NCBI GenBank assembly: GCA_016234405.1
Contig: JACRCC010000019.1
Location: 1-36,687, forward strand
DNA: 36,687 nucleotides
From: Deltaproteobacteria bacterium
GTDB lineage: Bacteria; Desulfobacterota; GWC2-55-46
Direction: 5' to 3'
Shown: piece after piece, positions 29,825 through 36,687 of the stretch
How positions within the stretch are numbered: the first letter of the stretch is position 1
How the letters are laid out: every line of letters begins with the position of its first letter
Program-made: the position numbers and the translations under genes
Notes under the pieces: model-generated
The model's database searches: none
What the model was told of the DNA's origin: nothing
The model's input: only the letters and a program-made list of their open reading frames with translations

Positions 29825-30353
29825 AAAATATCTCGGCCTCGAATACGAAGACCGTGGCCCCCTGCCTCCAACTTCCCTCGGAAAGTCCGGCCTTTACGCA
29901 GGTCTGATTTAAAAATTCATATTTGTCAAACCCGTGCTCGACCGCGACCTGCGGGAGCAGCACGCCTCTATTCCTGCCTTTTGTGATATAGATGCCGTGC
30001 CTGCCGACCTCTATTTCTTCCACGTCTTTTATTTCGCGCAAAGGCGAGATGACGGAGATTTCTATCTTGATACGGGGAAGTTCGTTTATGGCGACCGGAG
30101 AGAACCTCGGGTCTTTGGAGGCCGCGGCAACGGCCATGTCAGCAACCGTTCTGTGTAAAGGCGCCGGTGAAGCGAACGTCCCGATGCAGCCTCTGAGCGC
30201 GCCGTCCTTGTGCAGCGACACGAACGCGCCGGAGTCCGCGGCAAGGGCCGGGGTCTCGTCAATCTCTACGCAGGGGGCCTCCTTCACGAGGGCGGCGATT
30301 GACGCTCTCGCAACTTTCAATAAGGCGCCTTTTTCTTCTTTCGTGAGCGTCAT
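29805..30353 (-). CDS. AMMECR1-domain protein
   Basis: A 182-residue AMMECR1 protein (AmmeMemoRadiSam system protein A). The family hallmark LRGCIGTF is present, followed by TVADMAVAAASKDPRF, ELPRIKIEISVISPL and GVLLPQVAVEHG. The biochemical role is unsettled; in many prokaryotes the gene sits with a Memo homologue and a radical SAM gene, neither of which is present here. The ATG at 30353 is chosen over a TTG at 30362. It is transcribed divergently from nadA, with about 90 bases between the starts. Confidence 0.87.
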   Translation of the reverse strand: MTLTKEEKGALLKVARASIAALVKEAPCVEIDETPALAADSGAFVSLHKDGALRGCIGTFASPAPLHRTVADMAVAAASKDPRFSPVAINELPRIKIEISVISPLREIKDVEEIEVGRHGIYITKGRNRGVLLPQVAVEHGFDKYEFLNQTCVKAGLSEGSWRQGATVFVFEAEIFCEEHEA

Positions 30354-30373
30354 TTTCAGCAAGTCGGATGTGT

Positions 30374-30402
30374 TTGTAAATTAAAGAGCGCTGATATATA
30401 AT
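30374..30402 (+). promoter_or_regulatory. Probable promoter of nadA
   Basis: TTGTAA (30374-30379), 17 bases, TATAAT (30397-30402), within an AT-only run that contains further overlapping TATAAT-like strings (to about 30417). It lies 41 bases before the nadA ATG. Confidence 0.6.
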
Positions 30403-30442
30403 ATAATATCATATAATGTTTTTCAGCGGGAGAACTTTTGCG

Positions 30443-31366
30443 ATGACGGACAACGTAGTCCTCAAAAGAGAGTTGAAGGCGCTTCTCAAGGTGAGAAAGG
30501 CCATCATGCTCAGCCACAACTACCAACGGGACGAGGTGCAGGAGGCCGCGGACGTAACGGGAGATTCGCTCGCGCTCAGTCAGGCGGCGGCAATGGACGC
30601 CAAGTCAGACGTGATAGTCTTTTGCGGCGTGCGCTTCATGGCCGAGAGCGCGGCCATCCTCTCGCCCCAGAAGACCGTGATACTGCCTCGCATGGACGCA
30701 GGGTGTCCGATGGCCGACATGATAACGCCGGAAGACCTCATAAAAGAAAAAGAGAAGAGGCCGGGCGTGCCCGTGGTGGCCTACGTAAACACGAGCGCGG
30801 CCGTGAAGGCGCTCTCCGATATATGCTGCACGTCCGCCAACGCAGCGGCGGTTGTGAACTCGCTCTCGTCCGACAGGGTCTACATGATACCCGACAAGAA
30901 CCTTTCGCACTTCGTGTCTTTGTCCACGAAAAAAAAGATGGAGTGGTGGGAAGGGCACTGCCCGACGCACGAGAGGCTAAAACCCTCGGAGGTCGTAAAG
31001 GCAAAGGGAGATAATCCCGGGGCGGTATTTGTCTGCCACCCGGAGTGCTCGCCGGAAGTGATTAAGCTCGCGGACCACGTATGCTCGACTTCCGGCATGT
31101 ATAAGTTCGCAAAGACCACGCAGGCAAAGACGGTAATCGTCGGCACGGAAATGGGCATACTTTATAAGCTCAAAAAGGAAAACCCGGATAAGAACTTCAT
31201 CCTGCCGTCCAAGTCGCTGATATGCCCGAACATGAAACTTACGACCCTCGAAGACGTGATAGAGAGTTTGAAGGACATGAAAAACGTGGTGAGGGTGGAC
31301 GACGCCGTGCGCGTGAAGGCTAAAGAGGCTTTGGACAAGATGTTGAGGGTGCCGAGGGATTACTAA
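30443..31366 (+). CDS. nadA: Quinolinate synthase NadA
   Basis: NadA condenses iminoaspartate with dihydroxyacetone phosphate to give quinolinate for NAD synthesis, using an oxygen-sensitive 4Fe-4S cluster. The 307-residue protein has the three cluster Cys in context: [16 protein letters not shown] and ICPNMK. Other motifs are [40 protein letters not shown] and PDKNLSHFV. The ATG at 30443 has GGGAG ten bases before it; the ATG at 30416 lies in the -10 region and is rejected. The partner nadB is not in the window. Confidence 0.94.
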   Translation: MTDNVVLKRELKALLKVRKAIMLSHNYQRDEVQEAADVTGDSLALSQAAAMDAKSDVIVFCGVRFMAESAAILSPQKTVILPRMDAGCPMADMITPEDLIKEKEKRPGVPVVAYVNTSAAVKALSDICCTSANAAAVVNSLSSDRVYMIPDKNLSHFVSLSTKKKMEWWEGHCPTHERLKPSEVVKAKGDNPGAVFVCHPECSPEVIKLADHVCSTSGMYKFAKTTQAKTVIVGTEMGILYKLKKENPDKNFILPSKSLICPNMKLTTLEDVIESLKDMKNVVRVDDAVRVKAKEALDKMLRVPRDY

Positions 31367-31431
31367 CGGCCGTGAATCGTGACCGTTGACCGTAAAGGCT
31401 TCGTTTTTACACGGACACGGTTCACGGCCGT
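31366..31431. repeat. Inverted repeat of CCGTGAA/GACCGT units between nadA and ogt
   Basis: ACGGCCGTGAA (31366-31376) is the exact reverse complement of 31421-31431. Inside, GACCGTTGACCGTAAA pairs roughly with TTTTTACACGGACACGG. It joins the nadA stop (31364-31366) to the ogt stop (31422-31424) and may serve as a terminator for both convergent genes. The design matches the repeats at 228-302 and 25051-25149. Confidence 0.65.
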
Positions 31432-31916
31432 ATCCCTTCTACCTCAAGGAGCCTCTTTTTTATCTCAACCCCGCCGGCATACCCGCCGATTGAGCCGTCG
31501 CCTTTCAAGACCCTGTGGCACGGTATGATTATGGGCACGGGGTTTGTCCCGCAGGCGTTGCCGATTGCCCTTGCCCCTTTTGGAATGCCGAGCCTCGCGG
31601 CAATCTCGCCGTAATTGATTGTCATGCCGTAAGGGATTTTTTTTATTTCTGCCCAGACGTTTTTTTGAAACGCGCTTCCTGTGATGTCGAGCGTTATCTT
31701 GAAGACCACGCGATGGCCTGAGAAGTATTTTTCTAATAATTCAAAAACCTCAGCAAAACGCCCTCTATCTTCATGCAATCTCGCTCCGCACGAAGAAACC
31801 CTTTTTAGAAGCCCAACTTTTCCGATGCACACGTGGGTTATGCCGTCGTCCGAGGCTGCCGCGAATATGCGTCCGATGGGGGAGGCACAAGAGGAGTAAA
31901 ACAATGGTTGATTCAT
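31422..31916 (-). CDS. ogt: Methylated-DNA--protein-cysteine methyltransferase
   Basis: A 164-residue suicide DNA-repair protein that removes alkyl groups from O6-alkylguanine. The active-site motif is IIIPCHRV with the acceptor Cys, preceded by the helix-turn-helix motif (IPYGMTINYGEIAARLG) and the Arg-finger string GARAIGNACGTNPVPI. The ATG at 31916 begins MNQPLFYSSCASPIGRI, a usual Ogt N-terminus. It is divergent from the rhodanese gene. Its 3' end overlaps the inverted repeat at 31366-31431. Confidence 0.93.
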   Translation of the reverse strand: MNQPLFYSSCASPIGRIFAAASDDGITHVCIGKVGLLKRVSSCGARLHEDRGRFAEVFELLEKYFSGHRVVFKITLDITGSAFQKNVWAEIKKIPYGMTINYGEIAARLGIPKGARAIGNACGTNPVPIIIPCHRVLKGDGSIGGYAGGVEIKKRLLEVEGIRP

Positions 31917-31928
31917 GGTGATAAGGAT

Positions 31929-31974
31929 ACCCTTGTGAAGGGTTTTTTTCAACCGGAAACCAGCCCGGTTTTTT
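31929..31974 (+). terminator. Two tandem terminator-like hairpins before the rhodanese gene
   Basis: Hairpin 1: ACCCTT (31929-31934), GTG, AAGGGT (31938-31943), T-run to 31949. Hairpin 2: AACCGG (31951-31956), 8 bases, CCGGTT (31965-31970), T-run to 31974. They act on the + strand, so they would stop read-through that crosses ogt in antisense. The second T-run touches the -35 box of the next promoter. Confidence 0.65.
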
Positions 31975-32001
31975 GACTTAAAACGGATATTATAGTATCT
32001 T
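31973..32001 (+). promoter_or_regulatory. Promoter of the rhodanese gene
   Basis: TTGACT (31973-31978), 17 bases, TATCTT (31996-32001), ending 30 bases before the ATG at 32032. A ribosome site (AAGGGGG, 32017-32023) precedes the start. Confidence 0.6.
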
Positions 32002-32031
32002 GAATGCAAGACGGGTAAGGGGGTTTTTATT

Positions 32032-32424
32032 ATGAGAAGATACGGTTTTTTGGTTTTTTTGACGGTCGCAACCCTGTTTTTTTCGGCGCAGACCGCGCTT
32101 TCAGAGACCCACAAGAGGATAACCGGCGATGAACTTCAGGCCATGATGAAGGACGGGACGCAGATGACGGTGGTTGACGTGAGGGAGCCGGAGCTGTTCG
32201 CAGCGGGGCATGTCCCGGGCGCGCTCAACATTGATTACTATGACAACGCCAAGACCCGCATCCTGAAACTCTCTCGCAAAGACCGCATCGTATTCATCTG
32301 CCACGGCGGGCCCATGGGCGACGAGTTGTCCGAAATACTCACGGCAAACGGCTACGCGAAGGTCTACAACGTCAAGGGCGGCATGAGGAATTGGGACGGG
32401 CCTATGGAGAAGGGCGGAAAGTAG
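32032..32424 (+). CDS. Exported single-domain rhodanese-like protein
   Basis: A 130-residue periplasmic protein: signal peptide in residues 1-24 (hydrophobic FLVFLTVATLFFSAQTALS), then one rhodanese domain. Features are VVDVREPELFAAGHVPGALNI and the active-site loop starting at Cys90, CHGGPMGDE, with NGYAKVYNVKGGMRNWDG after it. The active Cys is intact, so sulfur transfer or thiol redox activity is plausible. Its partner is unknown and its neighbours give no clue. Confidence 0.88.
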   Translation: MRRYGFLVFLTVATLFFSAQTALSETHKRITGDELQAMMKDGTQMTVVDVREPELFAAGHVPGALNIDYYDNAKTRILKLSRKDRIVFICHGGPMGDELSEILTANGYAKVYNVKGGMRNWDGPMEKGGK

Positions 32425-32439
32425 CCGTTGACGCTTAAA

Positions 32440-33171
32440 TCAAGCTTGAGCGCAAAGAGGCTGTGGGCAAGGCATCTCGTCCCATGTTTCCCCTTCCAAA
32501 ATCCTGCCCGCCTTTTTCTTGTTTACCCCGCCCCACTGTTTGAAGAAAAACGGCGTCCCTGCGCTTATGCAAAGGTTTCGGATATTTATTACCCATGAGG
32601 GGGCGATTGGCCGCGACTTGGGGCCGGACTCCCCGCCCACTATTACCCAGTCAATCCCGCTCAAATCCAGACGGCATATCGGGCCGAGGAGAGGCTCTAA
32701 AGACAGAAATTTTATGTTCGCTCCGGTCTTTCGCAGTAACTCAATACGAAAAGCATAGTCCTCGTTTTCGACGCTTACCCCCATCCAGATATGCGGTTTC
32801 CACGGCAAATGCGGACTCAGTTCCGCAAGCCGTTCCGCCCTCTTCGTGAGCACCTGAAAGCAATGCCAATCCGCCTGAACCATGACGCCGAACACCTTTA
32901 CAATAAATTCATCAGGGACGTCTTCGTGAAATAGATCCCCCATGGAGTTGACAAAAACGGTTTGAGGCTTTTTCCATGCAAGAGGCCTCCCCAACATATG
33001 CTCGTGGGTTGTGGGTTTAAACCCATTTTTGTAATTCGGCTGTCCCATAGCTTTAAGACGCGCGGCTATGCGTTCCGCGTAACAGTTTTTGCAGCCGGGA
33101 CTGAGTTTTGTGCAGCCTGTTACGGGGTTCCAAGTCGAACCTGTCCATTCTATAGCTGAATTAACGCCCAT
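32440..33171 (-). CDS. DUF5131 (phage Gp37/Gp68-like) three-Cys-motif protein
   Basis: A 243-residue protein of the phage Gp37/Gp68 (DUF5131) family. The three-Cys motif is Cys20-x6-Cys27-x2-Cys30 in [20 protein letters not shown]. Later are [29 protein letters not shown] and [12 protein letters not shown]. These look like parts of a radical-SAM-like barrel (compare spore photoproduct lyase), with the cluster Cys in altered spacing; this is inference. The gene overlaps the TcmP stop by one base (TAATG) and is coupled to it. The pair is less GC-rich than its neighbours, which is consistent with import by a phage or another element. Confidence 0.85.
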   Translation of the reverse strand: MGVNSAIEWTGSTWNPVTGCTKLSPGCKNCYAERIAARLKAMGQPNYKNGFKPTTHEHMLGRPLAWKKPQTVFVNSMGDLFHEDVPDEFIVKVFGVMVQADWHCFQVLTKRAERLAELSPHLPWKPHIWMGVSVENEDYAFRIELLRKTGANIKFLSLEPLLGPICRLDLSGIDWVIVGGESGPKSRPIAPSWVINIRNLCISAGTPFFFKQWGGVNKKKAGRILEGETWDEMPCPQPLCAQA

Positions 33172-34001
33172 TATCTAATCCCTTTGTTGCGGTATTTGGT
33201 AAATATATGAGTGACTATTCTATTTGCGGTTGCGTTTGGAGATGCGAAGAAAAGATAGTAGACTATCGCGCCAGTGTTGTTTCTCATTGGAAGAGGCTCC
33301 GGGACATAAGCAAATCCACCTATCTTTTTAAGCCTCTCTCTAAATCCTTTGGCTATGCTTTCATTATCGGTTTTTTCCTCCCAGCCATATAGATTACTGT
33401 CTTTAGTATAAGCGATTTTTCGCCAACTGTCATCACCCCAGAAGCCGTTCATCCTTTGTATGTCTGCCGGAGCGACACCATCCGGATTACGCCATAAAAC
33501 GTTTCTGTTCATATCTGCAACGGGGAAATTCAGAAATATTTCAATGGATTTCATTTTGCCTGCCGCAGCCATGACATCCCAGTCAAGGTGCAGCCCATAT
33601 GGGTCGAGCAGACAAAGCCCTCTACGATAGTCTTTATATTGAACTAACGGGAAAACTTTTTCAAGCAAGATGCGGTTGCAATCACCTTGATGCGCTTTTA
33701 CGTCCGGTCTTTCGCCTATCAGTTTCTTCAGATGGTCTGCTTTTGCGCTGTCGAGGTCTATGAAGTGAAATTCTTTGAATGGCGGCTTAATGAGGAGGGC
33801 GTTTAGCGGGATGCCAAGAACCCATTCGTTCGTATTCTTTTTTATATGCTTGCCTGCGCCGGAAAATGCGTCAATATAGACATGATGAAATCTGCCGTTC
33901 AAAATTTTTGAATATGCGGCAGCATAGTCTCTGATAATGTCGAGTTTTATTTCCGTCCAGTAACCTATCTCGTCGAATTTGAGGGCTTGGTTGCGGGTCA
34001 A
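33171..34001 (-). CDS. tcmP: Three-Cys-motif partner protein TcmP
   Basis: A 276-residue TcmP-family protein, the usual partner of three-Cys-motif proteins such as the DUF5131 gene after it. Motifs are [12 protein letters not shown] (residues 41-52), [17 protein letters not shown] (around 79-95), GDCNRIL and [12 protein letters not shown] (about 129-140). Their order is that of a class I SAM-dependent methyltransferase (glycine loop, acidic ribose binder, DPxG catalytic strand), so a nucleic-acid or nucleotide methyltransferase is a fair guess. The function is not established. It starts 37 bases from the peptidase gene and is AT-richer than the flanks. Confidence 0.85.
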   Translation of the reverse strand: MTRNQALKFDEIGYWTEIKLDIIRDYAAAYSKILNGRFHHVYIDAFSGAGKHIKKNTNEWVLGIPLNALLIKPPFKEFHFIDLDSAKADHLKKLIGERPDVKAHQGDCNRILLEKVFPLVQYKDYRRGLCLLDPYGLHLDWDVMAAAGKMKSIEIFLNFPVADMNRNVLWRNPDGVAPADIQRMNGFWGDDSWRKIAYTKDSNLYGWEEKTDNESIAKGFRERLKKIGGFAYVPEPLPMRNNTGAIVYYLFFASPNATANRIVTHIFTKYRNKGIR

Positions 34002-34038
34002 GAAGAACTCCTGTCGTTAAAAGGTTATTCCTGCAGCC

Positions 34039-35385
34039 CTAACCCCCCGCCAGCCGCGTCTTCATTGACCCGCCCGTTGCAACGGCGGCGCTCACATCGG
34101 TGAGGCGTCTTTTAAGCTCATCCCTCATTGAGACGAACCGCGCCATCGCGGCCTTGTCAACGCTCTTATTGGGCGCGGACTTCAGTCCCAATGGGTTTAT
34201 GAGCTTGCCGTTGAGTTTTACCTCGTAGTGGAGGTGCGGGCCCGTTGATATGCCCGTTGACCCCACGTAGCCCACCACGTCGCCCTGCTCTATCTTCATA
34301 CCCGGCCGCAGCCCTTTTTTGATGCGGGAGAGGTGTCCATAGGCGGTCGAATAACCGTTTGTGTGTTTTATCTCCACGAAGTTGCCGTATCCGCCCTTCC
34401 ATCCGGCGTAGACGACACGGCCCGTCCCCGCGCCTTCAACGGGCGTGCCCATCGGCGCCGCGTAGTCTATCCCGTGATGGGGTCTGTAATTTTTATGTAT
34501 CGGGTGAAAGCGCCTGTTGGTGAAATAACTCGTTATGCGCCTGAAGCGCAGGGGGGATTTGAGGAGCGTTCTTCGTAAAGACCTGCCGTCCTCGTCGTAG
34601 TATGCGCCAGTGCCAGCGCTGTAAAACCAGACGGCGGCGAATCTTTTGCCGCCGTTGACCATCTCCGCCGCAAGGACCCGGCCTGCCTTAACCGGGGCGC
34701 CTTCCACGTAGAGTTCCTCATAGATGACGCTGAAGGAATCCCCCTTTCGTATGTCCGAGGCGAAGTCAACGTCCCAAGCGAATATGTCCGAGAGGTCGAG
34801 CAGCACGTGCGGGTCAATCCCGGCCTTAACGCCGCCTTCATAGAGCGAATTTTCTATCGAGCCGGACGCGGCCACGGCCCTTGTCTCGTGGGGGAGTTCG
34901 GTCTTTGCGGCCTTTATGACTCCGGTCGAGTCCTTTGAGACCGTGAGCAAGTCGTAGTCGTTGAATGCGTACTCGACGGTCTTCCACTTCTCATCGGCCG
35001 CGTAGACCCTGAGCACCGAGTCTTTTTTGAGGAGCTTCAAGTCGTAGACCGGCAGCGCTTGCCTTACTATTTCGTTTATCTCCGGGCCGGGCGCGAAAAG
35101 AGCCATGACGCCGAAAAAGGTCTCGCTGCCGGTCAGCCTGAAGTCGTATCTTTTCGGTTGAGGCGCGATAGAGGCTGTTGTCGAGGGTTTATCAGGCGCG
35201 GCCGGGATAGGGCTGGTCTCGTTTTTTTCGGAAAAAGCGAGAGGGCTGATGACGAAAAAGAAAAGGAGGGCGAGGACAACGGCTATGCCCGTTGCCGTCA
35301 GTATGCGTCCGTTAAAACCGCGGTTGTTGTTTGAAAGGCCGGTCAATATCGCCCACCTTGTCAACTTGCGATAATCATAATTCAA
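34039..35385 (-). CDS. M23 family metallopeptidase (murein endopeptidase)
   Basis: A 448-residue cell-wall peptidase that cuts peptidoglycan cross-links, anchored in the inner membrane. Residues 28-50 form a transmembrane helix, followed by a Pro/Ser/Thr-rich linker and an N-terminal domain like those in MepM-type enzymes. The M23 domain has the zinc ligands His303/304 and Asp307 (PHHGIDYA) and His387-type HLHYE near residues 385-389. The intervening VVYAGWKGGYGNFVEIKH and TGISTGPHLHYEV are typical. It is complete and appears active. Confidence 0.9.
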   Translation of the reverse strand: MNYDYRKLTRWAILTGLSNNNRGFNGRILTATGIAVVLALLFFFVISPLAFSEKNETSPIPAAPDKPSTTASIAPQPKRYDFRLTGSETFFGVMALFAPGPEINEIVRQALPVYDLKLLKKDSVLRVYAADEKWKTVEYAFNDYDLLTVSKDSTGVIKAAKTELPHETRAVAASGSIENSLYEGGVKAGIDPHVLLDLSDIFAWDVDFASDIRKGDSFSVIYEELYVEGAPVKAGRVLAAEMVNGGKRFAAVWFYSAGTGAYYDEDGRSLRRTLLKSPLRFRRITSYFTNRRFHPIHKNYRPHHGIDYAAPMGTPVEGAGTGRVVYAGWKGGYGNFVEIKHTNGYSTAYGHLSRIKKGLRPGMKIEQGDVVGYVGSTGISTGPHLHYEVKLNGKLINPLGLKSAPNKSVDKAAMARFVSMRDELKRRLTDVSAAVATGGSMKTRLAGG

Positions 35386-35451
35386 CGGAGGGCGCGTGTC
35401 AATAGGTTTGAGAAACTATAAGCGCGCGTTATAACTTCGGGCAAAAAATGT

Positions 35452-35523
35452 TATAATACCTCTCCGGTTCAGTTTGAGCTATTGGCGCGTCCATCGCGGC
35501 AACGCGGGCAAGGAATACGCCAA
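35452..35523 (+). promoter_or_regulatory. Promoter box and folded leader before the HD-GYP gene
   Basis: TATAAT (35452-35457), with a weak TTATAA 17 bases upstream, starts a leader of roughly 110 bases. In it TTGGCG (35482-35487) pairs with CGCCAA (35518-35523), enclosing a CGCG-GCAA-CGCG hairpin with a GNRA loop (35495-35506). It does not fit the cyclic di-GMP riboswitch consensus that I can recall. The 189-base gap holds no gene. Confidence 0.35.
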
Positions 35524-35574
35524 CGGCCTTGACTTGCGCCGCGCTTCGTAATATCTTTATTTACGGATAAACCC

Positions 35575-36687
35575 ATGAGCGTTGCGAAAGAAAAAGAAGA
35601 TCCGGCGCCGATCCTTTCTTGGTCCAGAAGGGCAAGGATACTCGTTGCCGACGACGACAAGTTCTACCTCAAGATATTCTCCGACCTCATCGCCGAGCTT
35701 GGGCACGATTCCCTCACCGTTGAAAACGGCCTCGAGGCCCTTGAAAAGGTCAAGGACTACAGGCCCGACCTCGTCATAAGCGACGTCGTCATGCCCGGCA
35801 TGGACGGGTTTGAGCTGACCAAACGGCTTAAACACGACCCGCTCACCATGTACATCCCGGTCCTCATCATCACGTCCCTCACCGACAGGGAATCCAAGGT
35901 CAAGGGCCTCGACATCGGGGCCGACGAGTTGCTCTCCAAGCCCATTGACGAGTCCGAGTTCCGCATCAGGATAAAGAACATGCTCAAGGTAAAGAGGTAC
36001 GAGAACTTCTTGGTTGAGCACGGCAAGCGTCTCGAGGGAGAGGTTTTGAATAAGGACGCGCAGCTTCACGATGCCTTCGAGAAGATACGGAACGGCTACG
36101 TGGAGACGGTCTACCGCCTCACGCTCGCGGCCGAGTACAGGGACAAGGAGACCGGAGGCCACATAAAAAGGATAAGCCTCTATTCGCAGATACTCGCAAG
36201 GTATTTAGGGCTTCCTGAATCAAAGGTCGAGTCCATTTTTTTCGCGTCCCCCATGCACGACGTCGGGAAAATCGGCATCCCGGACGCCATCCTTTTGAAG
36301 AAGGGCAGGCACACGATTGAGGAATTTGACGTCATGAAGACGCACACGACCATCGGCGGGGCCATCTTGCGCGATTCGGATTCCGAGATTTTGAAGACCG
36401 CGCAGGAGATAGCGCTCACGCACCACGAGTCGTGGAACGGCGCGGGCTATCCGCTCGGGTTGAAGGGCACGGAGATACCCATATCAGGCAGGATAGTGCA
36501 TGTAGCCGACGTCTACGACGCGCTCAGGAGCAAACGCCCCTACAAGGAACCCTTTGACCACGAAATCACCTGCAGCATCATGGAGGCCGAAATATACAGA
36601 TTCGACCCCACGGTCTACAAGGCCTTCGTGGATTGCAGGGACGAGTTCAAACGCCTGTTCGATGAGCATCAGGAAGAGGCGATTTGA
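35575..36687 (+). CDS. Response regulator with HD-GYP domain (probable cyclic di-GMP phosphodiesterase)
   Basis: A 370-residue protein ending exactly at the last base. Residues 20-140 form a receiver domain with phospho-acceptor Asp70 (VISDVVMPGMDGF), acidic Asp26-28 and Lys122 (SKP). A coiled-coil linker (about 140-180) leads to an HD-GYP domain: MHDVGKIGIPD with His228/Asp229, and HHESWNGAGYP at 283-293. The catalytic set for cyclic di-GMP hydrolysis is present, with Ser and Asn at positions where R/K and D are usual. It is complete, and probably controls cyclic di-GMP levels, the ligand expected for the PilZ protein at 13524. The partner kinase is not obvious. Confidence 0.92.
   Translation: MSVAKEKEDPAPILSWSRRARILVADDDKFYLKIFSDLIAELGHDSLTVENGLEALEKVKDYRPDLVISDVVMPGMDGFELTKRLKHDPLTMYIPVLIITSLTDRESKVKGLDIGADELLSKPIDESEFRIRIKNMLKVKRYENFLVEHGKRLEGEVLNKDAQLHDAFEKIRNGYVETVYRLTLAAEYRDKETGGHIKRISLYSQILARYLGLPESKVESIFFASPMHDVGKIGIPDAILLKKGRHTIEEFDVMKTHTTIGGAILRDSDSEILKTAQEIALTHHESWNGAGYPLGLKGTEIPISGRIVHVADVYDALRSKRPYKEPFDHEITCSIMEAEIYRFDPTVYKAFVDCRDEFKRLFDEHQEEAI

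Noticed and set aside
35461-35550. Coding remnant before the HD-GYP gene
   Set aside because: One frame reads without stops for about 25 codons (RVHRGNAGKEYANGLDLRRAS) but has no start and no recognisable family. A folded leader explains it at least as well.
1-36687. tRNA or rRNA genes
   Set aside because: I found no cloverleaf-like or rRNA-like sequence on either strand by eye; a covariance search was not possible.

Overview
The window is about 36.7 kb of compact, moderately GC-rich bacterial chromosome. It has 37 intact-looking genes, one gene cut by the left edge and two genes with apparent frameshifts. The probable source is a Gram-negative, at least partly anaerobic bacterium: it has an outer-membrane porin, periplasmic proteins with signal peptides, the oxygen-independent (cobalt-early) cobalamin route, quinolinate synthase and system II cytochrome c assembly. 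The rsmD-coaD-aminotransferase order and the cbiM/cbiO types resemble Desulfobacterota or nearby phyla such as Nitrospirota. That placement is an inference; no rRNA or tRNA is present. No gene-free stretch exceeds 300 bases.

Region 1 (1-13297, + strand) is a cobalamin supercluster: cbiC (3' end), the ECF cobalt importer cbiMQO, an OprB-like porin, cbtB, a four-helix membrane protein, cbiD, a cbiE-cbiT fusion, cbiL, cbiF, a VanZ-like gene, a creatininase-family gene, cbiG, cbiH and deoB. From cbiD on, most junctions overlap or nearly so (ATGA-type), so this looks like one long transcript. Its promoter, and any cobalamin riboswitch, must lie left of the window. cbiM and cbiO each carry a one-base shift near the 3' end.

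Region 2 (13298-15527) holds an HTH-PilZ regulator with an unusual four-cysteine cluster and a PAS-PAS histidine kinase, closed by a terminator. Region 3 (15530-18752) is a molybdate module: a ModE-type regulator behind a near-consensus promoter, then modABC. Next come a CDF metal exporter and a LonB-like protease.

Region 4 (22271-24260) is an AT-rich restriction-modification pair (D12-class adenine methylase and HNH nuclease) that looks imported between the protease gene and queE. Region 5 (24410-31916) is housekeeping: queE, a cytochrome c assembly gene, a small DUF2007-like gene, yjbQ, rsmD, coaD, an aminotransferase, a methyltransferase/AMMECR1 pair on the minus strand, nadA and ogt. Region 6 (32032-36687) has a periplasmic rhodanese, a minus-strand DUF5131/TcmP pair of unknown function, an M23 peptidase and a complete REC-HD-GYP response regulator ending at the last base.

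Repeats are plentiful. A small palindrome (G-rich arm, five-base AT-rich centre, C-rich arm) recurs inside reading frames of cbiO, cbiD, cbiG, the kinase gene, the lon-like gene and rsmD without breaking them. Intergenic inverted repeats of several families occur at 228-302, 4448-4570, 19711-19731, 25051-25149, 25966-26025 and 31366-31431. The strongest candidates for something undescribed are the in-frame palindromes, the DUF5131/TcmP pair, the cysteine-bearing HTH-PilZ protein and the terminator-like hairpin inside cbiD.
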